Shown piece after piece: positions 34,929-44,372 of a stretch of 47,472 nucleotides of DNA. The first letter of the stretch is position 1; each line of letters begins with the position of its first letter. Under the pieces are notes generated by a model. It made no database searches, had not been told where the DNA came from, and saw nothing but the letters and a program-made list of their open reading frames with translations. The DNA is taken from contig JAHDFK010000011.1 of the NCBI GenBank assembly GCA_020628175.1, positions 1 through 47,472 on the forward strand. Direction: 5' to 3'. Source of the stretch: Wenyingzhuangia sp. (GTDB lineage Bacteria; Bacteroidota; Bacteroidia; Flavobacteriales; Flavobacteriaceae). Position numbers and translations under genes: made by a program.

Positions 34929-36022
34929 AAAAAATAAAGATATTATATACAATTCCTAATTTTAAAACTGCAGGAAGTGGAAAAGTAGTGTACGACTTGG
35001 TAAAAAACATAGACAAAACAAAGTTTGCTCCAGAAATTTGTTGCTTTCATAACGAAGGAACCTTTTTTAAAGAGGTAGAGGCATTGGGTGTACCTATACA
35101 TGTTTTTAAGTTTACGACCGATTTAAAGCCTTATGCATCTTTATTTTTTAGAGTATTAAAAATTGTTTCGTTTTTTAAAAAACACAAGTTTGATGTTATA
35201 CATTCTTGGCATTGGAGTTCGGATATAACAGAACCTTTAGCAGCAAAGTTAGCAGGCATAAAATGGGTATATACCAAAAAAGCAATGAGCTGGGGGAGTC
35301 CGAGATTATGGAAACTTAGGTCGTCTTTAAGCTCGCGAATTTTGGTGTTAAACAAAGATATGATTCCTCGTTATTTCAGCAAGATTAAAAGTAAGGTAGA
35401 TTTAATTTATTTAGGAGTAGATACCGGTGTATATACTCCTCAAGAAAAAGTATATAATACACCATCGGGTCTTGTTTTTGATAGAAATGATTTTGTAATA
35501 GTAACAGTAGCAAATTTAGTACCTATAAAAGGGATTGAATATTTAATAGAAGCCGTAAATTTAATTGAAAATGAAACTGTTAAATTGCTGGTTGTTGGAA
35601 ATCATCAAAACGAATATGGAAAGAGTTTAATTGAAAAAAACACAAATAAAAATATCTATTTTATAGATAAGCAGGTAGATGTTAGACCGTATCACGCCAT
35701 AGCTGATGTATTTGTAATTCCAACTAAAACATCATGGGAAGGATTGCCCGTAGCTCCTTTAGAAGCTATGAGTTCTAAACGTATTGTACTAGGAAGCAAT
35801 GTTGAAGGAGTTAGGGAAGTGTTAGCAAATTTTGAAGAATTTATGTTTCCAAAAAAAGATGCAGTAGCCCTAAAAGAAAAAATTAATTGGATAAGGAATA
35901 TGACTTTTGAAGAGAGAAATGCTAAGGCATTAAACATGAGAAAGGAAGTTGAGGATCATTTCCATTTGGAAAAATGTATTTCTTCTCATGAAAAAATTTA
36001 TTTAAATCTTTTAAAATTATAA
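34925..36022 (+). CDS. Glycosyltransferase family 4 (GT-B)
   Basis: The 365-aa enzyme opens ILYTIPNFKTAGSGKVVYDLVKNI, the glycine-rich N-terminal loop of GT4 enzymes. It has VTVANLVPIKGIEYLIEAV at the start of the second domain (about 195-215) and the donor-binding E-x7-E block WEGLPVAPLEAMSSKRIVLGS near 270-290. It is soluble or peripheral and should be a retaining transferase. The 4-base overlap on the upstream side and direct abutment (0-base gap) on the downstream side show tight coupling. Confidence 0.88.
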   Translation: MKKIKILYTIPNFKTAGSGKVVYDLVKNIDKTKFAPEICCFHNEGTFFKEVEALGVPIHVFKFTTDLKPYASLFFRVLKIVSFFKKHKFDVIHSWHWSSDITEPLAAKLAGIKWVYTKKAMSWGSPRLWKLRSSLSSRILVLNKDMIPRYFSKIKSKVDLIYLGVDTGVYTPQEKVYNTPSGLVFDRNDFVIVTVANLVPIKGIEYLIEAVNLIENETVKLLVVGNHQNEYGKSLIEKNTNKNIYFIDKQVDVRPYHAIADVFVIPTKTSWEGLPVAPLEAMSSKRIVLGSNVEGVREVLANFEEFMFPKKDAVALKEKINWIRNMTFEERNAKALNMRKEVEDHFHLEKCISSHEKIYLNLLKL

Positions 36023-37186
36023 ATGAAAATAGGTCTAGTTTTAGCGAAATCACCATCATATTCGGAAACCTTTTTTGTGTCAAAAATTAAAGGTTTACAG
36101 AAAAAAGGTTTTGAGGTTGTTTTATTTGTGGGGGCAGCAAGTAATGAGTTTGATTTGTGTAAAACACATGTACAAACAAAAGTTAAAGGGCTGGGTATAG
36201 TTTCTACTGTATTTAAATTGATTTTTAGATATTTATATCGTTTTAAAGCCATAAACAATTTTATACAACTTGAAAAAAGAGATGGATTTGTTTTGAAGTC
36301 TATTTTTAAGAAACTCTTGTTAAATCAACACCTATTTAGAGAAAAAGGATTAGATTGGCTACATTTTGGCTTTGCAACACAAGCTTTAGGTAGAGAAAAC
36401 GTAGCAGCGAGTATAAATGCAAAGATGGCTGTTAGTTTGCGAGGTTTTGATATTGGTATTTATCCTCTTAAAAACCCCGGATGCTATACTAATTTATGGA
36501 CTAAAATTGATAAGTTACATGTTATTTCAAACGATTTGCTTGCCTTAGCTGTAAAAAATGGTTTTTCTGATACATTACCCTATAAGAAAATAACACCAGC
36601 CATTGATGTTTCTTTATTTTCTAACAAACAAAATAAATCTAACAAACAGAAATTAAACTTTTTAACTGTAGGTAGGTTACATTGGAAAAAAGGATATGAT
36701 GCTACGTTAATTGCTTTGAACATTTTAAAAAATAAAGGGATAGGTTTTACGTATACAATTGCGGGTTCAGGACCGGAGGAAGAAAGGATAAAATATACAG
36801 CGTATGATTTAGGACTCACAGATATGATTGTATTCAAAGGTACCTTAGTGCAACAAGAAATCGTAGAATTGTATAATGAAGCGAGTTTTTACATTCAATA
36901 CAGTTTGCAAGAAGGTTTTTGTAATGCTGTTTTAGAATCGCAAGCAATGGGGGTTTTGCCAATTGTTTCTGATGCAGAAGGTTTGTCAGAAAATGTACTT
37001 GATAACAAAACAGGCTGGGTTGTAAAAAAGAATGCTCCAGAATTGTTAGCAAATAAAATTTTAGAAGTACTTGAGTTACCTGAAGAAGAAATTGCAGAAA
37101 TGCAAAAAAGAGCAATACATCGCGTGCAAAATGAGTTCACTATAGAAAAACAACAGCAAGAGTTTGTTGAATTTTATTTAAAATAA
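36023..37186 (+). CDS. Glycosyltransferase family 4 (GT-B)
   Basis: The 387-aa protein starts MKIGLVLAKSPSYSETFFVSKI, as in colanic-acid WcaL-like and other GT4 enzymes (SETF motif). FLTVGRLHWKKGYDATLIAL (about 212-231) and LQEGFCNAVLESQAMGVLPIVSDAEGLSENV (about 294-324) give the second Rossmann domain and the E-x7-E donor site. It begins directly after the preceding stop codon. The next reading frame, 8 bases later, is broken. Confidence 0.88.
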   Translation: MKIGLVLAKSPSYSETFFVSKIKGLQKKGFEVVLFVGAASNEFDLCKTHVQTKVKGLGIVSTVFKLIFRYLYRFKAINNFIQLEKRDGFVLKSIFKKLLLNQHLFREKGLDWLHFGFATQALGRENVAASINAKMAVSLRGFDIGIYPLKNPGCYTNLWTKIDKLHVISNDLLALAVKNGFSDTLPYKKITPAIDVSLFSNKQNKSNKQKLNFLTVGRLHWKKGYDATLIALNILKNKGIGFTYTIAGSGPEEERIKYTAYDLGLTDMIVFKGTLVQQEIVELYNEASFYIQYSLQEGFCNAVLESQAMGVLPIVSDAEGLSENVLDNKTGWVVKKNAPELLANKILEVLELPEEEIAEMQKRAIHRVQNEFTIEKQQQEFVEFYLK

Positions 37187-37194
37187 TATACAAA

Positions 37195-38195
37195 TTGATA
37201 CTTACGCTAAATAAATGGACTTCTCATCACAATCAAATTTTATACAGTTTGTTGTATTTTGCTGAGCGTCATAATGTAAAATTAAAAATAGTTGTATCAA
37301 ACGATGTTCCTAACAATGCCGTTGTATTAAACTACAACAATAAAAAGGCTTTATTGGATTATTCGGACGATGTAAAATTTTTAGAATCACCCCATCAATA
37401 TGATTTTTACTTTAAAAGATCGTTGTTGTTGAAAGATTTTAAAAACGGAATACATCCTTTAAATTTTCAAGTTAATTTTTCCTACAAAACATTCAAATTA
37501 ATAAGCAAATTACCATTAGATTTACTAAGGAAGTCTAATTCTAGAACGGAATTTATACGTGCCCTAGATTGTTTTAATTTATTAACGAATGATTCTCATC
37601 AATCTAAAAAAATAAATACTATTTGGACAGATAGGACGGCTGATTTTGGAGGGAGAATTATTTTTATGACAAGGTTGTGGGATCCTTCTAGAAATAACAA
37701 CGTAGAAGAGAAGAGGAGAAGAGAAATACAGAACAATTTTGAATAAATGCATGTAGAATTATCAAGCAAAATTTTGAAAATGCTATTGTAGGTATTTACC
37801 CTGATACTTTTGCGAAAAAAGTAGCTTCAGATGTTTTGTTAGATCTAAAACAAACTCAAAAAGAAAATTATTTAAAAGAATTGTCTAAGGCAGATATTTG
37901 TTTGGCAAATGATGGTTTAAAGGATACTCCTGGTTGGAAAATAGGGGAATATGCAATGTTAAATAAGGCAATCATATCAACCCCTCTAAAAACCGTTATT
38001 GAAGAATTTAAAGAGGGAGTAAATTACTTGAGCTTAGAAACAAATGCAGATTATGAGAGTATTCCTCTACTAATTCATGACCTTTTAAAGAATAAAAAAT
38101 ACATGCAAATGAAGAAAAACAATCAAAAATGGTCTTCTAAGTATTTGCATCCAGAAAGTTATATTCAAAACATCATAAATATAATGAGTGAATAA
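37195..38195 (+). pseudogene. Glycosyltransferase gene broken by a single-base frameshift
   Basis: Two adjoining frames form one protein of about 333 residues. The first (37195-37746, TTG start) runs through FGGRIIFMTRLWDPSRNNN and stops in EIQNNFE. In the other frame, 37743-38195 continues with INACRIIKQNFENAIVGIYPD and ends with the C-terminal donor-site part (DGLKDTPGWKIGEYAMLNKAII). One missing base near 37740 explains the break: inserting one A after AATTTT would restore NNF-R-INACR. The deduced enzyme is GT-B-like. In-frame stops at 37740-37742 and 37744-37746 lie on either side of the break, so the halves cannot be joined by simple slippage. It could also be a sequencing error, though no long homopolymer is present. 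Confidence 0.78.
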
Positions 38196-38244
38196 TTCAT
38201 TTCTTATTGAAATTGATATTTGAGATAAAAAAGTATTATTGCAT

Positions 38245-39381
38245 TTAGTTTAAAATTTCATTGACAGCTAGATGAATTTTTTTGTAAACTTGATCGTGTT
38301 GATAATTTTTAAGCCAGTGTTTGTAACCATTTTTTCCAATTTTTTCTCGTAATTTTTTGTCTTTTATGGCTGCTCTAATATGCTGAATCATTTCTTGGTT
38401 AGAATTTGAAATTAGAGCATTGTTTTGATGACTGGCATCTAAACCTTCAATCCCTATTTTTGAAGAAATTAGAGGTATAGCTCTAGACCAAGCATCTAAA
38501 ATTTTAATTCGAGTACCACCACCAATATTTATGGGACAAATAAAAAGATCAATATTTTTAAATGCATTTTCCAAATCATCAACAAATCCACATAGTTCTA
38601 TGTTTTTGTATTTGTGAAAATAATTCAAATTAAAATTTTCAGGAAGAGATCCAACAATTTTTAAGTTCCAGTCAGGATGTTCAGTACTAATAGTTTTCCA
38701 ACAAGAAGTAATAAAAGTGTTTATACCCTCAAAATTTGGGTCATAACTCATGTTTCCTAAAAACAGAATGGTTTTAGATGTAATATCGAAACTTTTTTTG
38801 GGAGTCGGTTTGCTAATGTTAAAATTAGGAATTACCTTTATAGGTGTAGTTGTATTTAAACGGTCTTTGTCTAGCTCACTACACACCCATAATTGATTTA
38901 CTTTGTTGTAAACATGTGTCTCTTGCTTTAATGATAATCGCTTTGTTAAATAATAATAAAATAGGTTTACATTTTTACTTTTAAAATTTCGCTCCCTTTT
39001 TATAGAGTAAACATCATCAATATCAACAATAACAGGAATATCAAATTTTATATAGGCATTAGGTAAAATATCGGGTCCTACGCAAATAATAGCATCCACA
39101 TTATTTTGAATGATCAAATTTGCGATTTCTGAATGAAATTTTTTAATAAAATTTTTAGTAAGCCAAGGAGCCCAATGGGGTTTTTTATTTACAAAGCTCG
39201 AAGCAATATGTAGCACCGATTTTTTAACACTTGTCTTTTTTTTGTATTTAAACTCCTTTATAGGATCGTATATAATTGTGTTATATTCTTTTTGTAATGC
39301 TTTAATAATACCATTTCTTCTGATACCTCCTCCATAAGATCTATTTGTTCTAACAAGTATTAGAATCGTATTTTTTTTCAT
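38245..39381 (-). CDS. Glycosyltransferase family 4, inverted within the locus
   Basis: The 378-aa protein starts MKKNTILILVRTNRSYGGGIRRNGIIKAL. Its N-domain has the block VDIDDVYSIKRERNF, the second domain begins ILFLGNMSYDPNFEGI (about 208-223), and the donor site is CPINIGGGTRIKILDAWSRAIPLISSKIGIEGL (about 284-316). This pattern is typical of GT4 enzymes in flavobacterial surface-glycan loci. It is the only minus-strand gene from 24 kb to the end of the window and lies next to the frameshifted gene, which suggests a local inversion or insertion. No terminator is visible behind it and no consensus promoter before it. Confidence 0.85.
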   Translation of the reverse strand: MKKNTILILVRTNRSYGGGIRRNGIIKALQKEYNTIIYDPIKEFKYKKKTSVKKSVLHIASSFVNKKPHWAPWLTKNFIKKFHSEIANLIIQNNVDAIICVGPDILPNAYIKFDIPVIVDIDDVYSIKRERNFKSKNVNLFYYYLTKRLSLKQETHVYNKVNQLWVCSELDKDRLNTTTPIKVIPNFNISKPTPKKSFDITSKTILFLGNMSYDPNFEGINTFITSCWKTISTEHPDWNLKIVGSLPENFNLNYFHKYKNIELCGFVDDLENAFKNIDLFICPINIGGGTRIKILDAWSRAIPLISSKIGIEGLDASHQNNALISNSNQEMIQHIRAAIKDKKLREKIGKNGYKHWLKNYQHDQVYKKIHLAVNEILN

Positions 39382-39489
39382 TACTAATTGTACTTAATTT
39401 GAGGGTGAAATTTACGAGTTTATTGTGTGACTTGGGTAATTTAAAAATATTAAAACAGTTAGAGGTGTTTTTAAACAGAAACCCTTATT

Positions 39490-40836
39490 TTGCAGAAAAA
39501 ATATAGATTGATATTTAGCTTCTTAAAATACTTAAAATCTACGAGTTATTTTTCTTTACCCATTAAAGATAAAAGGTATGTTTTTCCAAACCCTGAAACT
39601 GTAGATGTTACAATACTCGAGAAAATGAATCAAACAAATAGGTATGGTTCAACTCAAGCAAGTATATATGATTTATCGTGGCAGTTGATACAATCTGGGT
39701 ATATACCAGAAGAAAATACATATACAAATTTTTTGCCTTTAGAAATCTCGGACGAATATATTTTCTTGAAAAGAAATTTTAGTAAAATTTGGGTGTTATT
39801 CACGTTTTTAATAAGAATATTCAGTTTTAAGAATCCTCTCAAAGAAATTAGAGGTTTGTTAAAAACAAAAGGTGTGAAAAGGCTAGATTACAAATCTCAA
39901 AGTTTAACTTATGCAGATTATGTAACCTACGAGAGTGAATTACTAAAGTCTCAGCCTTTTATTTCGGTGATCATCCCTACATTAGATAGGTATGAGTATT
40001 TAAAAGATGTATTAAGGGATTTAGAAAATCAAGATTATAAAAATTTTGAAGTTATTATTGTTGATCAAACAGATGATTTTAAAAAAGAGTTTTACCAAGG
40101 CTGGAATTTAGATTTAAATTATTGGTATCAAGAAGAAAAAGCTTTGTGGAAAGCTCGAAATGAAGCTGTCAAAATTGCGAAAGGAGATTATATTTTATTA
40201 TATGATGATGATTCGTTAGTAGAAAATGATTGGATTCGCCATCATATAAAAACATTAGATTTTTTTAACGCAGATATCTCTTCTGGAGTATCTTTATCAA
40301 AAGTGGGAGATAAGGTTCCTGATAACTATTCGTATTTTAAAATTTCAGAACAGTTAGACACTGGAAATGTACTTTTAAAGCGTTCTGTTTTTAAAAACAT
40401 AGGATTATTTGATAGACAGTTCGAAAAGCAACGTATGGGAGATGGAGAGTTTGGTTTAAGAGCTTTTATAAATGGCTATAAAAACATATCTAATCCATAT
40501 GCAAAACGTATACACTTAAAGGCTAACAAAGGAGGATTAAGACAAATGGGAGCTTGGGATGCTTTTAGAACACAAAAGTGGTTAGACCCAAAACCTATAC
40601 CCAGCGTTTTGTATTTTTATAGAAAATATTTTGGTGCTAAAAATGTGAAATTGATGTTGTTACGTACCGTGCCATTTTCGATTTTACCTTATAAATATAA
40701 AGGCAAAAAAATGATCAATGCTTTGGTCACAATTCTATCTGTATTTTTTGTTCCAGTTCTTTTGATTCAAGTTTTTAAATCTTGGAAAATTTCAAGTAGC
40801 ATGTTACAAGAAGGAGCTAAAATTGAGCAACTATGA
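39490..40836 (+). CDS. Glycosyltransferase family 2 with extra N-terminal domain
   Basis: The 448-aa frame opens with TTG. Residues 1-155 do not resemble a GT domain and include a hydrophobic stretch near 97-110. The GT-A domain starts at FISVIIPTLDRYEYLKDVL (about 157), followed by VIIVDQTDDF, KARNEAVKIAKGDY and the metal site YDDDS near 239-243. GLFDRQFEKQRMGDGEFGLRAF (about 306-327) is the acceptor block. The C-terminal 60 residues contain one or two hydrophobic segments. The start is uncertain: the next Met is residue 45, but the residues before it look coding. It overlaps the next gene by ATGA. Confidence 0.8.
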   Translation: MQKKYRLIFSFLKYLKSTSYFSLPIKDKRYVFPNPETVDVTILEKMNQTNRYGSTQASIYDLSWQLIQSGYIPEENTYTNFLPLEISDEYIFLKRNFSKIWVLFTFLIRIFSFKNPLKEIRGLLKTKGVKRLDYKSQSLTYADYVTYESELLKSQPFISVIIPTLDRYEYLKDVLRDLENQDYKNFEVIIVDQTDDFKKEFYQGWNLDLNYWYQEEKALWKARNEAVKIAKGDYILLYDDDSLVENDWIRHHIKTLDFFNADISSGVSLSKVGDKVPDNYSYFKISEQLDTGNVLLKRSVFKNIGLFDRQFEKQRMGDGEFGLRAFINGYKNISNPYAKRIHLKANKGGLRQMGAWDAFRTQKWLDPKPIPSVLYFYRKYFGAKNVKLMLLRTVPFSILPYKYKGKKMINALVTILSVFFVPVLLIQVFKSWKISSSMLQEGAKIEQL

Positions 40837-41879
40837 GAGTGTTACAAATCATAGATCAATTAAAAGTAGGAGGAGCAGAACGTGTTTTTGTTGATGTAAC
40901 TAATATGTCTTACGAATATAGTATTGATGTTAGTGTTTTGTGTTTGCTTGATAAGACAGAGTTAGATGCTGAAATACATACTGAAATTCCGGTAAATTAT
41001 TTAAATAGAAAGAATAAGTTTAATGTATTTACATTGATGAAATTGTATTCTTTTATAAAGAACTATCAAATAATCCATGTACATTGTAGACAAGTATTAC
41101 GTTATGTAGGCTTGCTGTATTTAGTACCTTTTTTTAAAAAACCAAAGCTAGTTTTTCACGATCATTATGGTAAGATAGATACAGATACGAATATTGATTT
41201 GTTATTATCATTAATTTTAGATAAAACAAACCTATACATTGGTGTAAGCAATAGCTTAATTGATTGGATTCAACAAAAAAAAATAAAGCTGAAAAACGTT
41301 TTATTAAGCAATATTATTAGAAAAAATAAGACGGTAGAGCGACAAGTAACTACATCAAAATCTAAAATTTTAATGATTGGTAATTTTAGACAACAAAAAA
41401 ATTACGGATTCGCCTTAAATTTATTAAAAGCCTTGCCAAGCAAGTATACTTTATCTATTATAGGAGGTATGGTTGAAAACGATTATTATCATGATTTTCT
41501 AGCAAGAGTAGATGAATTACAACTAAATGATAGGTTATTTATTTTAGCTAACGAAAAAAAGGCTTCGGATAGAATATCAGAATTTGATTTTGCAATTCAT
41601 ACAGCAAAATCAGAAACAGGCCCTTTAGTAGCGCTTGAATATATGCAAAAAAATATCCCTTTTTTAATGTTTAATACGGGGGAAGTAGCAAATCAGATAC
41701 GTAACTATATACCAGATTTTATTATGACTACTTTTGTTGTTGAAGATTGGATTTCACGATTGAATACTATAGAACAGAATTATAGCTATTATAAAAACAG
41801 AGTAGAAGAAATTAACAACACATTGTATTCTGAAAAAGAATATATGGTTAAGCTTAAACAAATATATAAGCAATTATGA
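40833..41879 (+). CDS. Glycosyltransferase family 4 (GT-B)
   Basis: The 348-aa protein starts MRVLQIIDQLKVGGAERVFVD, the classic GT4 N-terminus with GGAE. ILMIGNFRQQKNYGFALNLL (about 179-198) opens the second domain. The donor-binding block is SETGPLVALEYMQKNIPFLMFNTGEVANQI (about 269-298), with a single clear Glu pair. It is coupled at both ends by 4-base overlaps, so expression is tied to the neighbouring transferases. Confidence 0.87.
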   Translation: MRVLQIIDQLKVGGAERVFVDVTNMSYEYSIDVSVLCLLDKTELDAEIHTEIPVNYLNRKNKFNVFTLMKLYSFIKNYQIIHVHCRQVLRYVGLLYLVPFFKKPKLVFHDHYGKIDTDTNIDLLLSLILDKTNLYIGVSNSLIDWIQQKKIKLKNVLLSNIIRKNKTVERQVTTSKSKILMIGNFRQQKNYGFALNLLKALPSKYTLSIIGGMVENDYYHDFLARVDELQLNDRLFILANEKKASDRISEFDFAIHTAKSETGPLVALEYMQKNIPFLMFNTGEVANQIRNYIPDFIMTTFVVEDWISRLNTIEQNYSYYKNRVEEINNTLYSEKEYMVKLKQIYKQL

Positions 41880-43015
41880 AGCTATGTATAATATCTCACA
41901 CAGAGCATTATAAAACAAGTACCGGAGAATTGGTAAGTTGGGGTGCTACTGTAACCGAAATAAATCATCTAACGAAAGTTTTTGATGAAATTTATCATGT
42001 AGCTATGTATTACGATGAATTGTCTCCTGCAAGTTCATTGCCTTATACATCAAATAAAATAAAATTTATACCCATTCCTGTTTTAGGAGGGCATACGCTT
42101 GCTTCTAAGCTGAAAACAATTACAAATATTCCAAAAGTTATAAGTATTGTAAATAAAACCTTAAAAAAAGTAGATTGTTTTCAATTAAGATGTCCCACAG
42201 GAGTAGGTGTTTTTTTAATTCCCTATTTAAATTTATGTGTAAATAAGCCAGGTTGGTACAAATATGCGGGTAATTGGAATCAAGAAAAACCACCTTTAGG
42301 TTATTTTATTCAAAGAAGTTTGTTAAAAAAACAAACAAAAGTAGTTACGATTAATGGAAAATGGAATGATCAAAAAGAACACTGTTTGACTTTTGAAAAT
42401 CCAACATTAGTTATACCCGAGATTGAAGAAGGAGAAGAAATTATTAAACACAAAGATTATTCAGGAAAATTAAATTTCTGTTTTGTTGGTAGGTTAGAAA
42501 AGCCAAAAGGAGTTGAAAGAATTATTAAGGCTATAGGCTTATTAAAAAATAAACATAGAATAGGGACAATTCATTTTGTTGGAGATGGTAAAGAAATGCC
42601 TTATTTTAAAAAAATAGCTTCTGAAACAGATGTAAATATTGTTTTTCATGGTGGTTTACCTCGTGATAAAGTATTCGAAATTTACAAACAATCTCATGCG
42701 TTTTTATTGCCCTCAACAGCATCCGAAGGGTTTCCAAAAGTGATAGCAGAAGCTTTGTGTTATGGATGTGTTCCAATTGTATCAGATATTTCATCGATTA
42801 CTCAATACATAAAACACAATAAAAATGGTTTGATATTAAAGCCTGTGAATACTGAGATTTTAGGAACTCAAATGGATGTTTTTTTACATAAATCTGCATC
42901 AGAAATAAAAGAACTAGTTTTAAATAATAAAGATCTTTTACAAAGATTTACATACGAGTTTTATGTAGCTAGAATTAAAAATGATGTTATGTCATCTTTT
43001 AAACAAAAACTTTAA
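41876..43015 (+). CDS. Glycosyltransferase family 4 (GT-B)
   Basis: The 379-aa protein starts MKLCIISHTEHYKTSTGELVSWGATVTEI. LNFCFVGRLEKPKGVERIIKAIG (about 199-221) and LPSTASEGFPKVIAEALCYGCVPIVSDISSI (about 278-308) give the donor-binding domain with its E-x7-E pair. No membrane segment is seen. It follows the previous gene with an ATGA overlap, and the polymerase gene begins one base after its stop. Confidence 0.87.
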   Translation: MKLCIISHTEHYKTSTGELVSWGATVTEINHLTKVFDEIYHVAMYYDELSPASSLPYTSNKIKFIPIPVLGGHTLASKLKTITNIPKVISIVNKTLKKVDCFQLRCPTGVGVFLIPYLNLCVNKPGWYKYAGNWNQEKPPLGYFIQRSLLKKQTKVVTINGKWNDQKEHCLTFENPTLVIPEIEEGEEIIKHKDYSGKLNFCFVGRLEKPKGVERIIKAIGLLKNKHRIGTIHFVGDGKEMPYFKKIASETDVNIVFHGGLPRDKVFEIYKQSHAFLLPSTASEGFPKVIAEALCYGCVPIVSDISSITQYIKHNKNGLILKPVNTEILGTQMDVFLHKSASEIKELVLNNKDLLQRFTYEFYVARIKNDVMSSFKQKL

Positions 43016-43016
43016 T

Positions 43017-44372
43017 ATGTTACAAGCACATCTTAAAAATAAATTGTTACTAATTCATGCTTTTTTAGGAATTCTATTGGTGTATACTCCTAGGTCATCA
43101 CATTTATTTTTAGGGGTGTTACTATTAATAGGTGGTTTGTACTATATAGCTTTACATAACAATAAAAAAGAAGAAGCCTTCTTTTTTAGTTTTTATTTTA
43201 TGTCTGCTGAAGTTTTTTTTAGAATGACAAAGTCTCTTGTTTTTTGGGAATTTGGGAAGTATGCTGTTATGGTATCTTTACTTTTTGGCTTACTCGTAGA
43301 AAAGAAAAAGAAAGGGGTTCCCTTTTTATTTATTTTATATTTACTCATTATGCTCATAGGGGTGGTTTTTACTGAAATACCCTATTCGGCATCCTACAGA
43401 AAAGTAATTTCATTTAATTTAACAGGCCCTGTTACTTTAGGTATTTCGGCTATTTATTTTTATAAGAGGAAAATATCCTTTACTCAATTAAAAGATGTTT
43501 TTTTTGTAGGGATATTACCTGTAGTGAGTATGGTTGTATATCTTTATTTTAGAACACCTAGTCTTAAAGAAATGGTATTTAATTCAGCTGCTAACTTTTC
43601 AGCATCTGGTGGATTTGGACCCAATCAAGTAGCTACGTCTCTAGGATTTGGTATTTTTTTAACAGCGGTGTTGTTAGTGTTAAAATATAAAATTACTCCT
43701 TATAAAATGTTAGATTTCGGGTTACTCTTCTATATAATTTTTAGAGGACTTTTAACATTTTCTAGAGGAGGATTATTAACAGGAGTTTTGAGTTTTTTCT
43801 TGTTTATACTATTTTATTTATTAAAAAAAGATAATAAAAAGGAGTTGTTTAAAGTTTTTACAATATTATTTATTTTGATTTCTGGAGTTTGGATCTACAG
43901 TTCCAACATAACAGGAGGAATGCTAAATAATAGATTTTTAGGAAGAAATACTGTTGGTGAGCAAAAAGATGATATAAGTTCAGGAAGAACAGACATTATA
44001 GAAGATCAGTTAAATAATTTTTATGAATCACCAATATTTGGTTTGGGCGTAGGCTCTGGAGATTATAGACGAAAAGAAAAGTATGAAGGTAAAATAATGA
44101 GTACGAGTCATAATGAAGTGGGTAGATTGATAGAAGAACATGGGTTGCTGGGTATTTTATCTTTACTACTATTATTTGTATCTGCATTTAAATCGTTTTT
44201 GAGTCACGAACTCGTGTTTAAAGGTTTTATTGTAGCTTTTGCAGCTTTATGGTTTTTAACAATCAATCATTCAGCAATGCGAATAGCGTTTCCTGGTTTT
44301 ATTTATGGTTTAAGTTTGATAACACTTTATCATAAAGAAGAAGAAGAGGGATTAATTATTTCTGAGTCATGA
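43017..44372 (+). CDS. O-antigen polymerase/ligase-like membrane protein (Wzy/WaaL family)
   Basis: The 451-aa protein has about ten to twelve hydrophobic segments. The family block LLTFSRGGLLTGVLSFF (SRGG at 249-252) ends a membrane helix, and the large periplasmic loop holds GLGVGSGDYR and TSHNEVGRLIEEHGLLGIL (H365), the usual Wzy_C pattern. It could polymerise repeat units or ligate glycan to a lipid or protein, and the sequence does not decide between these. I start at ATG 43017, one base after the previous stop; an upstream frame inside that gene is discarded. Confidence 0.85.
   Translation: MLQAHLKNKLLLIHAFLGILLVYTPRSSHLFLGVLLLIGGLYYIALHNNKKEEAFFFSFYFMSAEVFFRMTKSLVFWEFGKYAVMVSLLFGLLVEKKKKGVPFLFILYLLIMLIGVVFTEIPYSASYRKVISFNLTGPVTLGISAIYFYKRKISFTQLKDVFFVGILPVVSMVVYLYFRTPSLKEMVFNSAANFSASGGFGPNQVATSLGFGIFLTAVLLVLKYKITPYKMLDFGLLFYIIFRGLLTFSRGGLLTGVLSFFLFILFYLLKKDNKKELFKVFTILFILISGVWIYSSNITGGMLNNRFLGRNTVGEQKDDISSGRTDIIEDQLNNFYESPIFGLGVGSGDYRRKEKYEGKIMSTSHNEVGRLIEEHGLLGILSLLLLFVSAFKSFLSHELVFKGFIVAFAALWFLTINHSAMRIAFPGFIYGLSLITLYHKEEEEGLIISES

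Noticed and set aside
37195..38195. Programmed -1 frameshifting to join the two glycosyltransferase halves
   Set aside because: No slippery heptamer is present, and a TGA in the second frame at 37740-37742 permits slippage only on a GAA codon, which cannot re-pair.
38196..38244. A terminator between the frameshifted gene and the inverted glycosyltransferase gene
   Set aside because: Only a 4-5-bp imperfect stem around TTTCTTATTGAAA is present, which is too weak to claim.
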